Made by a program: the position numbers and the translations under genes. Positions 1 to 5,637 of a DNA stretch of 5,637 nt are shown here, piece by piece. The notes beneath the pieces are model-generated. The model did not search any database, was not told the DNA's origin, and saw only the letters and a program-made list of their open reading frames with translations. The stretch is from JANQRV01 sp964533785 (lineage in GTDB: Bacteria; Bacteroidota; Bacteroidia; Chitinophagales; Saprospiraceae): positions 1 to 5,637 of the forward strand of contig CAZHNG010000411.1 in the NCBI GenBank assembly GCA_964533785.1. Reading direction: 5' to 3'. Numbering within the stretch: the first letter of the stretch is position 1; each line of letters begins with the position of its first letter.

Positions 1-7
1 GTCAATT

Positions 8-29
8 AGTTAGAATTTTTAGTCTAACT
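8..29. repeat. Small hairpin at the left edge
   Basis: AGTTAGA (8-14) pairs with TCTAACT (23-29) around an 8-nt loop. The right arm is the first unit of the heptad array. No T tract follows on the minus strand, so it is not a convincing terminator for the amylase transcript. Confidence 0.35.
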
Positions 30-57
30 TCTAGCGTCTAGCGTCAAAAGTCTAGTA
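16..57 (+). repeat. Degenerate heptad tandem array, left copy
   Basis: Units in strict 7-nt phase are TCTAACT (23-29), TCTAGCG (30-36), TCTAGCG (37-43), TCAAAAG (44-50) and TCTAGTA (51-57); TTTTTAG (16-22) may be a decayed unit. The stretch lies beyond the 3' end of the amylase gene. A 16-nt piece (37-52) recurs exactly, inverted, at 5587-5602. This looks like an intergenic repeat family, with function unknown. Confidence 0.7.
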
Positions 58-125
58 AACAGATCACAGCCCTAAAATATTAATCTGTATCTATTGGTCA
101 AAAATATCCGGACGGCACAAGTCTT

Positions 126-1979
126 TTATTCCAAATCCAGAATAAGCGGGCTTTTTCCAGGTACTTTTACCGTTGTTGTAATTTCTACCACTTTTCCGGA
201 AAGGACATTCTTCCCGCTTGCAACTCCCTCGAGCATTTCTGCGAATCTTTCCAGTTCCAGAGCCACCTCATTTTCATTCTTATTTAAAATCACCATGACT
301 TTATCGGTGTCGTCATACCGGAAATAGACATATACGCCGTTTTGCGGTAAAAAGTGCGTCAATTTTCCATGGTGGATAACCGGTGCGTTTTTCCGCCACT
401 GCAACAGTTTTTTGGTAAATGTCTGAGCCTCCTTTTGTTGGTTGGTTAAACCTTTTCCTGTGAAAGCATTCACTTGATCGCCTTCCCATCCGCCGGGAAA
501 ATCGCTGCGGATGATGCCATGATCCGACGTACCCGGGTTTTTCATCAGGATCTCCGTACCATAATAAATTTGCGGCACGCCGCGCGTCGTCAAAACAAAA
601 GCAATCGCCAATTGAAAAAGCCCGTAGTCTTCGTTTAACTGGGTAAAGACCCGGCTCATGTCGTGATTATCCGGGAAAACGACTAGTTCGGACGGATCGG
701 GATACAAAAAGTCCTGAGCAAGCATCTCGTACAAATCGATCCACCCGGTGCTAAAGGATTCTTCTGCAACCAGGGCATCGACCATAGCCTTTTGTACCGG
801 AAAGTCCATTAAGCTTTTTAAAAAGGAGGTGTAATCGTTGGGGTTTTCTTTATCCTTTTGCCAATAAGAAACAATAGTAGGCACATCGTACCATTCTTCT
901 CCGACTACGTTGAAATGCGGATATTCCTCCATCACTCTGCGCGTCCACTCGGTCATATAATCCATATCAGGATAGGGGTAGGTATCCATTCTGATCCCTG
1001 CCAAACCGAGAAATTCGATCCACCAAATACCGTTCTGGATCAGGTAATTGCCGAGTAATTCATTGCGCTGATTGAGGTCGGGCATGGTAGGAACAAACCA
1101 GCCATCGGTAAATACCTTATGATCTATTTCAGAAACATATGGGTCTTGGAGGACTGATTTACGGTGGTTGGTTTGGGTGTATTCATCCCATTGGTTGATC
1201 CAATCCTCCGTGGGCAGGTCTTTCATCCACCAATGTTCTAATCCACAGTGGTTGACGATCATATCCATGATCAATTTAACGTCTTTTGACCTGGCCAGAT
1301 CAGCTAGTTTTTTGTAGTCTTCGTTGGTTCCGAACCGGGGGTCGACCTGGTAAAAATCAGTGGTTGAATAACCGTGGTAGGAGTATTCCGTCATGTCATT
1401 TTCCAGCACCGGATTTAGCCAAATGGCATTAAAGCCAAGATCAACGATGTAATCCAGGTGGTCGATAATACCTTGAAGATCCCCCCCGTGACGGCCGCCT
1501 TTAAACTGGCGGTTCAGTTTTTCCTGCAACTCCGGCAATTCGTCGTTGAGTGGGTTCCCGTTAGCAAAACGATCGGGGGTGATCAGGTACATCACATCCG
1601 CGTTGTTGAAGCCTTCTCGTAAGGCAGCGTTCTCTTCCCGGGCCCGAAGCTCATAACTGTGGGCCTCGACAACTGTATTTCCCTCTTTGAAGTTGATGGT
1701 GAAAGTGCCCGGAGCAATAGTGGGCTCCATCTTTAGATCGATGAATAAATAATTGGCATTCGGGACTTTGATCACTTTGCTGATGAGCAATCCCGGGTAA
1801 TCGATTTCCGGGGTAAATCCCCCAATACTTTCACCGTAAAGCATCAGTTGTAAAGTAGGTTCCTGCATTCCTGCCCACCAATTGGGAGGTTCTATCCTTT
1901 CGATACGGTTTTGTGCTTGTAACAATAGCGTTAAAAAGAACGCTTGAAAACAACAGAGTAAAACTTTCATCTTTGACAT
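126..1979 (-). CDS. Secreted GH13 alpha-amylase family enzyme (neopullulanase / cyclomaltodextrinase type)
   Basis: This 617-residue glycoside hydrolase family 13 enzyme should hydrolyse alpha-1,4 (and perhaps alpha-1,6) bonds in maltodextrins, cyclodextrins or pullulan. Residues 1-23 look like a Sec signal peptide (hydrophobic core 5-20, likely cut near LLLQA/Q), so it is probably periplasmic. Residues 24-112 match the N-terminal beta-sandwich of cyclomaltodextrinases (IERIEPPNWWAGM start), residues about 127-530 form the catalytic barrel, and about 535-617 a C-terminal beta domain. The conserved GH13 regions are all present: DMIVNH (D239-H244), GIRMD with nucleophile D332, GEEW with acid/base E361, and FPDNHD with D440. 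Region V reads MPDLN (299-303). From memory the length is like SusA of Bacteroides, but no SusC/SusD genes lie nearby, so no symbol is given. The first Met is used; Met4 (base 1970) is an equally plausible start. The exact substrate cannot be read from sequence. Confidence 0.95.
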   Translation of the reverse strand: MSKMKVLLCCFQAFFLTLLLQAQNRIERIEPPNWWAGMQEPTLQLMLYGESIGGFTPEIDYPGLLISKVIKVPNANYLFIDLKMEPTIAPGTFTINFKEGNTVVEAHSYELRAREENAALREGFNNADVMYLITPDRFANGNPLNDELPELQEKLNRQFKGGRHGGDLQGIIDHLDYIVDLGFNAIWLNPVLENDMTEYSYHGYSTTDFYQVDPRFGTNEDYKKLADLARSKDVKLIMDMIVNHCGLEHWWMKDLPTEDWINQWDEYTQTNHRKSVLQDPYVSEIDHKVFTDGWFVPTMPDLNQRNELLGNYLIQNGIWWIEFLGLAGIRMDTYPYPDMDYMTEWTRRVMEEYPHFNVVGEEWYDVPTIVSYWQKDKENPNDYTSFLKSLMDFPVQKAMVDALVAEESFSTGWIDLYEMLAQDFLYPDPSELVVFPDNHDMSRVFTQLNEDYGLFQLAIAFVLTTRGVPQIYYGTEILMKNPGTSDHGIIRSDFPGGWEGDQVNAFTGKGLTNQQKEAQTFTKKLLQWRKNAPVIHHGKLTHFLPQNGVYVYFRYDDTDKVMVILNKNENEVALELERFAEMLEGVASGKNVLSGKVVEITTTVKVPGKSPLILDLE

Positions 1980-2012
1980 TGCAATTAATTAATCGAAGCT
2001 GCGATACCTCAT

Positions 2013-2570
2013 TTAAGGTAACAAATTTACAAATCCAGCCAGGTTTTTACATCGCCAGTCAATTAAATTTGCCAAGGGTGGATTGGAACGGATCATTTCA
2101 AGCGTCTCCGCGTTACTTTCTACCAGTACCGTTAACATTCCCAGTTTTTTTCCAAATTCCATATCGGAAATGGAATCGCCTACCATGAAGCTTTTGGAGA
2201 ATTCGATATCGGGAAAGTCTTTTTTCGCGGCCAGCGCCATGGAGGGATTGGGTTTTCTGCAATTATCAGGCAGGGTAGCTAATTCAGGGCAAAAATAAAT
2301 AGCGTCAATTTTTCCGCCATATGATTCAATAGATTGTTGCATGCGTTGGTGAATGGCTTTTAATTGAGCCTCAGTCATCAACCCTTTGCCAATTCCTTGT
2401 TGGTTAGTAACTACAAAAACTCTGGAAAAATACCGGGTGAAAAATGGAAAAGTGTCAAGGGTGCCATCGATAAAATGAAAGTCTTCCCAATGGTCAACAT
2501 ATTGGCCCGGAAGCCTGTTATTTATTACCCCGTCACGGTCTAAGAACAGAGACCAATTTTGATATTTCAT
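2013..2570 (-). CDS. HAD-IIIA phosphatase of the GmhB / HisB-N type
   Basis: This 185-residue cytoplasmic haloacid-dehalogenase-superfamily phosphatase has the compact layout of D-glycero-D-manno-heptose 1,7-bisphosphate 7-phosphatase (GmhB, LPS heptose synthesis) and of the N-terminal histidinol-phosphatase half of HisB. Motif I is LFLDRDGVIN (nucleophile D11, acid/base D13), motif II is VVTNQQGIGKG (T55), motif III is in CRKPNPSM (K106), and motif IV is MVGDSISDMEFG (D132, D136). Family members usually bind zinc with C-x-H and C-x-C just before RKP. Here that loop has C94, E96, D102 and C104, so only two of the four usual ligands remain. Its length (10 residues from first to last ligand) resembles HisB more than GmhB as I recall them. 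It lies 33 nt upstream of the amylase gene on the same strand and is probably in its operon. The family assignment is secure; the substrate is not. Confidence 0.88.
   Translation of the reverse strand: MKYQNWSLFLDRDGVINNRLPGQYVDHWEDFHFIDGTLDTFPFFTRYFSRVFVVTNQQGIGKGLMTEAQLKAIHQRMQQSIESYGGKIDAIYFCPELATLPDNCRKPNPSMALAAKKDFPDIEFSKSFMVGDSISDMEFGKKLGMLTVLVESNAETLEMIRSNPPLANLIDWRCKNLAGFVNLLP
2022..2029 (-). promoter_or_regulatory. Possible internal promoter -7 element for the amylase gene
   Basis: TAAATTTG on the minus strand matches the Bacteroidota -7 consensus TAnnTTTG. It lies inside the last codons of the phosphatase gene, 43 nt before the amylase start. The expected -33 region has only ATG or TGT instead of TTG at 19-20 bp spacing, so this is a weak call. 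If real, the amylase could be expressed apart from the phosphatase. Confidence 0.3.
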
Positions 2571-2617
2571 AGGCTGGATAGGTTGAGGAAAGGCCGGGGT
2601 CGATAAGTTAGTGCAAT

Positions 2618-2652
2618 AAAAAAATAAGGTGCTCGCTTAACAAGGAGCACCT
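2618..2652 (-). terminator. Rho-independent terminator-like hairpin, possible attenuator ahead of the phosphatase gene
   Basis: AGGTGCTC (2627-2634) and GAGCACCT (2645-2652) form a perfect 8-bp stem. It continues past one bulged G (2635) with CTT/AAG (2636-2638 with 2642-2644) around a 3-nt loop. Read on the minus strand the stem is followed by T, A and seven T (2626-2618), the usual terminator form; on the plus strand no T tract follows. It sits 47 nt upstream of the phosphatase start. It could be an attenuator in that gene's leader, the end of a short RNA, or a stop for antisense read-through from the gene ending at 3482. Confidence 0.65.
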
Positions 2653-2708
2653 ACGTAAACTATAAACAAACAAAAAACATTAGCAATCAATATCGTAGTT
2701 AACAAGGA
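2637..2708. repeat. Direct repeat TTAACAAGGA
   Basis: TTAACAAGGA occurs exactly at 2637-2646 and again at 2699-2708, 62 bp apart. The first copy covers the loop and the start of the 3' arm of the terminator-like hairpin; the second lies inside the long-range inverted repeat. It could be a protein binding site or part of a switching RNA structure, or a chance match in AT-rich DNA. Confidence 0.45.
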
Positions 2709-2719
2709 AATTTATAGTT
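2658..2719 (-). repeat. Long-range inverted repeat in the putative leader
   Basis: AACTATAAA (2658-2666) and TTTATAGTT (2711-2719) are perfect 9-nt complements enclosing 44 nt. On a minus-strand transcript they would form a stem immediately before the terminator-like hairpin. A second complementary pair, CTACG (2651-2655) and CGTAG (2694-2698), crosses this helix and overlaps two bases of the hairpin. The pairings would therefore form a pseudoknot or be mutually exclusive. The helix is AT-rich and its stability is unproven. Confidence 0.4.
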
Positions 2720-2729
2720 GGTTCAGGAC

Positions 2730-2759
2730 TTGCAAAGATTTTTTTTTCGAATACTTTTG
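2730..2759 (+). promoter_or_regulatory. Bacteroidota-type promoter of the coiled-coil gene
   Basis: A -33 TTG at 2730-2732 is followed after exactly 19 bp by TACTTTTG at 2752-2759. This is a perfect match to the -7 consensus TAnnTTTG used by the primary sigma factor of Bacteroidota. Transcription would start near 2765, giving a leader of about 27 nt before the ATG at 2792. The spacer contains a run of nine T (2739-2747). Confidence 0.75.
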
Positions 2760-2791
2760 TAGAATCTAAGTTTATACGCTAATTTACTTAA

Positions 2792-3478
2792 ATGGATTTA
2801 AAGAACCCTTCAAATATTCTGATATACGCTGCAATTGCCATTGCTTTGATCTTATTTTTAAGGTTGTTAATTTTTATGCGGTTCGTTGGATTAATGATCA
2901 TTGGACTGGCTTTGATAGGATGGGGGCTTTACTGGGGAATTAACCGGTACCAAACGTGGCGGTACAATAAAAGGTTTGCGCAGACCACCGAAGGTCAGAT
3001 TCAGGAAAAGTTGGATTTTTGTCGCAAAGAATTGGATAAACATCTGACCGCTGTTTCCGGCATTTCAGAGAATATCAGGGATTTAAAAGAGAAACTGGCC
3101 AATACAACCGGCTTAAGTGAGAAGATCAAAGAAGAATCAAAACGGTTACTTCAAAAATTTGAGTCGGAATTAAAGTTGAGAAAATCTAAGATCAATTTTT
3201 TTGAGACTTCCATTCAGAAATTGGAAAATTTATTGCACAATCACCAGATAGCGCGGGAACTACTGGCAAAAGAAGATGAACTGCGCCAATTACAAGAAGA
3301 GCACTATGACGATCTGGCGAAAATGGAAGAACTTAAGTCAAATGTTGAAATGGATACCTTTTACCTGGAAACGATTGAAGAGCTTTCCAACCGCATACGG
3401 ATGAGCACCGATTATGATGATACCGAACACCTGAACCAGGAATTGGTGAAAATGACGAAGGATATCGAAAGGTTGTGA
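2792..3478 (+). CDS. Two-pass membrane protein with long cytoplasmic coiled coil, function unknown
   Basis: I do not recognise a family for this 228-residue protein. Two hydrophobic segments lie near the N-terminus (about 9-28 and 31-50), separated by a very short turn. The second is followed by a strongly basic stretch (RYQTWRYNKRF, 52-62), which by the positive-inside rule puts the rest in the cytoplasm. Residues about 66-225 are almost entirely charged and leucine-rich with heptad-like spacing, broken near 87-107 and 204-212, so an extended alpha-helical coiled coil is likely. No catalytic motif is visible. The start is supported by a good Bacteroidota promoter ending 32 nt upstream (2730-2759). 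The gene stands alone on its strand and ends 3 nt from the stop of the convergent OmpA-C gene. A scaffolding or envelope-stress role would be speculation. Confidence 0.88.
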   Translation: MDLKNPSNILIYAAIAIALILFLRLLIFMRFVGLMIIGLALIGWGLYWGINRYQTWRYNKRFAQTTEGQIQEKLDFCRKELDKHLTAVSGISENIRDLKEKLANTTGLSEKIKEESKRLLQKFESELKLRKSKINFFETSIQKLENLLHNHQIARELLAKEDELRQLQEEHYDDLAKMEELKSNVEMDTFYLETIEELSNRIRMSTDYDDTEHLNQELVKMTKDIERL

Positions 3479-3481
3479 TTA

Positions 3482-5551
3482 TTAATTCTTTTTGTTATCC
3501 TCTTGCGTATAGATTTTGATGTCCACTTTCCGGTTTTGCTTTTTAGGGTTATCGTCTTTAATTTCACCCCGGCCCTCCAGGTAGATCTGATCCACTCGCA
3601 AGGAGTTTTCCATTAAGTAAACGGCAATATTTTTAGCTCTTTCTTCCGATAATTTGAGGTTATAAGTATCCGTACCGATGTCATCAGCATATCCGATAAT
3701 TTCAATACGGGTAACCTTTTCTTTATTGACAGGGTTGATAAAACTACTGATCTTGGATTTTTCGCTTGGCGATAATTCATTGCTATCGAACGTGAAAAAT
3801 ACAGTATGGGTGAATTGTTCGGTTTTTATTGTTGCTCCTCTGATTATTCCTTCTTTTTTCTTTTTGTCCAAGGCCTCTTTTTCTTCCTGGAAGAACGTGT
3901 GTTCGCTTTCGGGATCTTCATCGCCTTCAGTTTCTGCGAACCCTACCAGGTATTGACGTCTTAAACGAATGTTAACCGGGTAAAGCATTTTATTGTCCCA
4001 TTCGGGTATCTTGAAAGTGCTTTGGTAAAAATCGTAATCACTCAGGTCGACAGAGATATCTAAGGTGGTATTGGCTGGCACACAAAGGAAAAACCTGCCT
4101 TTTTCATCCGTTTTAATAGGTTCTTTTCCTGCAATATTTACGGTGGCAGGAAGGCGCACCCCTACGATGGAGTCCGTGACATATCCCTCTACGAAGGTGA
4201 TGGGATCGCTGAAAAGTTTTTCATCCAGTTTGAAGCCGTAAATATCGTAGTTGTAACCAGCATTAAAACCATTTGGCCGGTCAGAAGCTACGTATCCGGT
4301 TTTGCCGTCCGCACACAAGAAAAAGCCAATTTCGTCATTGGGGGAATTAATGGGTTGACCGAGGTTTACGGGGGTTCCCCACTCTCCGGTGTCCGGGTTT
4401 TTTCGACTCATAAAAATATCTGAACCGCCGATGCCCAGTCGTCCGTTACTGGTAAAGTACAATGTATTACCGTCATTGGTTAAAAAAGGAGATTGTTCAT
4501 CTCCTTCGGTATTGATATTGGGGCCCAATTTCTTGGGAGCCCCCCATTCACCATTAGCCTGGCGCTCACTGTACCAAATATCGATATTCTTTAAGTCCCC
4601 TTTGCCGCCGTCACTTACAAAATACAACTGACTACCGTCGCAACTTACGGTGACCTGAGTTTCGTAGCCCATGGTATTGAGAAACCCATCTACGGGTTTT
4701 ATGGCTGTAATCTCATTGTCTTCAATCGTGCCTTCCCAAATATCGCATGGTCCAAGAACGCCCTCTCGGTTGCAAGCGGAAAAGAACATTTTCTTTCCAT
4801 CTCTCACCATAGTGAACCTGCCTTCCGGGACAGGAGTGTTAAAATATTTGAATTCAGACTTGTTCCGCCAATTTCCGGAATTGTCAGCTTTGCTGTAGAA
4901 AAGGTCTTCGTCTTTATTTTGGCTACGCCGGTAGCGTTTAGTGAAGAACAACAGCTGCTGGTCGTTTGAAACGAAAGGAAAATATTCGTCATCACCGCTG
5001 TTGACACCCGATCCGAGCCGTTCAAAGTTGTTGACCTTGCCAAAGTTCAGGGAGTCCAGCATCATGTAACAGGATTGTAAGCTGGTATTAAGATTTTCGA
5101 TGTATTGTTCTTCTTTTTGTACTTCTCTTTCGCCGTGCATACCAAAAACGTCGGTTTCTTCTTTTTTTAGCACTTTAAATTTTTCAAAGAGGGTTAAGGC
5201 TTTTTTGACCCTTCCCGTTTTATAGTAAGCGTCTCCCAGTTCATAGTACATGGCCCGTGAAAAAGTGGAATCAGACTCCAATACGATTTCGTAGTGGATA
5301 ATGGCATTTTCAAAATCATTCAACCTGGAATAACAAAAGCCCATCTCCCGGTGTGCGGCCGATAAACCGGGCTGCTCCTTCAGACATTTTTCAAATGCCC
5401 TGATGGCCTTTTTATAATTTCCCCGCAGCATATTTTGCTCCGCATTTTTATAGTGATCGATGGCTTCTATGAAAATCCCGTCCGGTAATTGACAGAACAA
5501 GGGTAGGTTAAGGAAAAGAAGAAAGAAAGCTAAGGAGAGTCTGGCCGGCAT
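3482..5551 (-). CDS. TPR / beta-propeller / CRD / OmpA-C protein, PorE-like envelope component
   Basis: This 689-residue periplasmic protein probably anchors a complex to peptidoglycan. Residues 1-20 are a signal peptide. TPR-type helices span about 29-130. Five PD40/WD40-like propeller blades follow, with core motifs near 187-206, 244-260, 296-315, 351-370 and 406-425 (for example DGNTLYFTSNG). A carboxypeptidase-regulatory-like beta domain covers about 450-531, then a charged linker at 537-575. The OmpA C-terminal domain spans 581-685: it begins with VFFTFDSNELS and has GYADDIGTD plus NLKLSEERAKNIAVYL, where D623 and R638 are the expected peptidoglycan-stem contacts. This domain order is that reported for PorE of Porphyromonas gingivalis, a type IX secretion component, but Bacteroidota genomes carry many paralogues, so a T9SS role is inferred only. 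Unlike PorE it has no convincing lipobox (PLFC at 17-20). The gene starts 86 nt from the window edge. Confidence 0.93.
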   Translation of the reverse strand: MPARLSLAFFLLFLNLPLFCQLPDGIFIEAIDHYKNAEQNMLRGNYKKAIRAFEKCLKEQPGLSAAHREMGFCYSRLNDFENAIIHYEIVLESDSTFSRAMYYELGDAYYKTGRVKKALTLFEKFKVLKKEETDVFGMHGEREVQKEEQYIENLNTSLQSCYMMLDSLNFGKVNNFERLGSGVNSGDDEYFPFVSNDQQLLFFTKRYRRSQNKDEDLFYSKADNSGNWRNKSEFKYFNTPVPEGRFTMVRDGKKMFFSACNREGVLGPCDIWEGTIEDNEITAIKPVDGFLNTMGYETQVTVSCDGSQLYFVSDGGKGDLKNIDIWYSERQANGEWGAPKKLGPNINTEGDEQSPFLTNDGNTLYFTSNGRLGIGGSDIFMSRKNPDTGEWGTPVNLGQPINSPNDEIGFFLCADGKTGYVASDRPNGFNAGYNYDIYGFKLDEKLFSDPITFVEGYVTDSIVGVRLPATVNIAGKEPIKTDEKGRFFLCVPANTTLDISVDLSDYDFYQSTFKIPEWDNKMLYPVNIRLRRQYLVGFAETEGDEDPESEHTFFQEEKEALDKKKKEGIIRGATIKTEQFTHTVFFTFDSNELSPSEKSKISSFINPVNKEKVTRIEIIGYADDIGTDTYNLKLSEERAKNIAVYLMENSLRVDQIYLEGRGEIKDDNPKKQNRKVDIKIYTQEDNKKN

Positions 5552-5581
5552 AGTTGCTCTGTTTTTTGTGAGTTGCTATTG

Positions 5582-5609
5582 ATTTGGACTTTTGACGCTA
5601 GATTTTAGA
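5582..5609 (-). repeat. Degenerate heptad tandem array, right copy (inverted)
   Basis: Read on the minus strand, units in strict 7-nt phase are TCTAAAA (5609-5603), TCTAGCG (5602-5596), TCAAAAG (5595-5589) and TCCAAAT (5588-5582). The unit order TCTAGCG then TCAAAAG is the same as in the left array. It lies 31-58 nt upstream of the OmpA-C gene start, where a promoter or 5' leader would be expected, and no good TAnnTTTG element is visible there. Confidence 0.7.
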
Positions 5610-5637
5610 CAACAAAACGCTGATATTCAATGGATAT

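Noticed and set aside
16..57. Heptad array as a CRISPR array
   Set aside because: The units are 7 nt, contiguous and degenerate; there are no spacers and no cas genes.
59..88. ACAGAT / ATCTGT inverted repeat as the amylase terminator
   Set aside because: The stem is only 6 bp with an 18-nt loop and no proper T tract on the minus strand.
94..327. 77-residue plus-strand open frame opposite the amylase 3' end
   Set aside because: It is antisense to the conserved C-terminal domain of the amylase, with no promoter or recognisable domain; the other plus-strand frames opposite the three minus-strand genes fail likewise.
126..2570. Polysaccharide utilisation locus
   Set aside because: Only one glycoside hydrolase is present; no SusC/SusD pair, sugar sensor or transporter lies in the window.
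4804..5043. 79-residue minus-strand open frame inside the PorE-like gene
   Set aside because: It overlaps a well-supported gene in another frame and has serine/threonine-rich low-information sequence with no motif.
5492..5503. Cys20 of the OmpA-C protein as a lipoprotein cysteine
   Set aside because: The preceding residues PLF lack the small residue normally found at -1 and the usual hydrophobic residue at -3, so ordinary signal peptidase cleavage is more likely.

Overview
The window looks like a chromosomal segment of a Bacteroidota bacterium, possibly the Saprospiraceae/Lewinella side of the phylum, though the family is a guess. Three things support this: a secreted neopullulanase-type amylase, a TPR / beta-propeller / OmpA-C protein of the kind typical of this phylum, and a textbook Bacteroidota promoter (TTG, 19 bp, TAnnTTTG). 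The start codons have no clear Shine-Dalgarno sequences, which also fits. I see no mobile element, CRISPR array, tRNA or rRNA.

Layout. Bases 1-125 are non-coding and hold a degenerate tandem array with a 7-nt period. A minus-strand pair follows: a HAD-IIIA phosphatase of the GmhB/HisB-N type (2013-2570) and, 33 nt downstream, a periplasmic GH13 alpha-amylase (126-1979). The two are probably co-transcribed. The intergenic region 2571-2791 is unusually structured. On the minus strand it has a strong hairpin followed by a T-rich tract, lying ahead of the phosphatase gene like an attenuator, plus a longer-range inverted repeat and a 10-nt direct repeat. On the plus strand it carries the promoter for a two-pass membrane coiled-coil protein of unknown function (2792-3478). 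That gene meets a large minus-strand gene tail to tail with 3 nt between the stops. The large gene (3482-5551) encodes a 689-residue protein with the domain order of the type IX secretion component PorE. Bases 5552-5637 lie upstream of it and contain a second copy of the heptad array, in inverted orientation relative to the left one.

How the genes relate. The amylase would hydrolyse alpha-glucans in the periplasm. The OmpA-C protein would sit in the periplasm and grip peptidoglycan. The phosphatase would act in the cytoplasm on a sugar or histidinol phosphate. No shared pathway is evident, so I read this as ordinary core or semi-core genome. The most interesting parts are the non-coding ones: the paired heptad arrays and the structured leader at 2610-2720. 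No new multi-gene system is visible.
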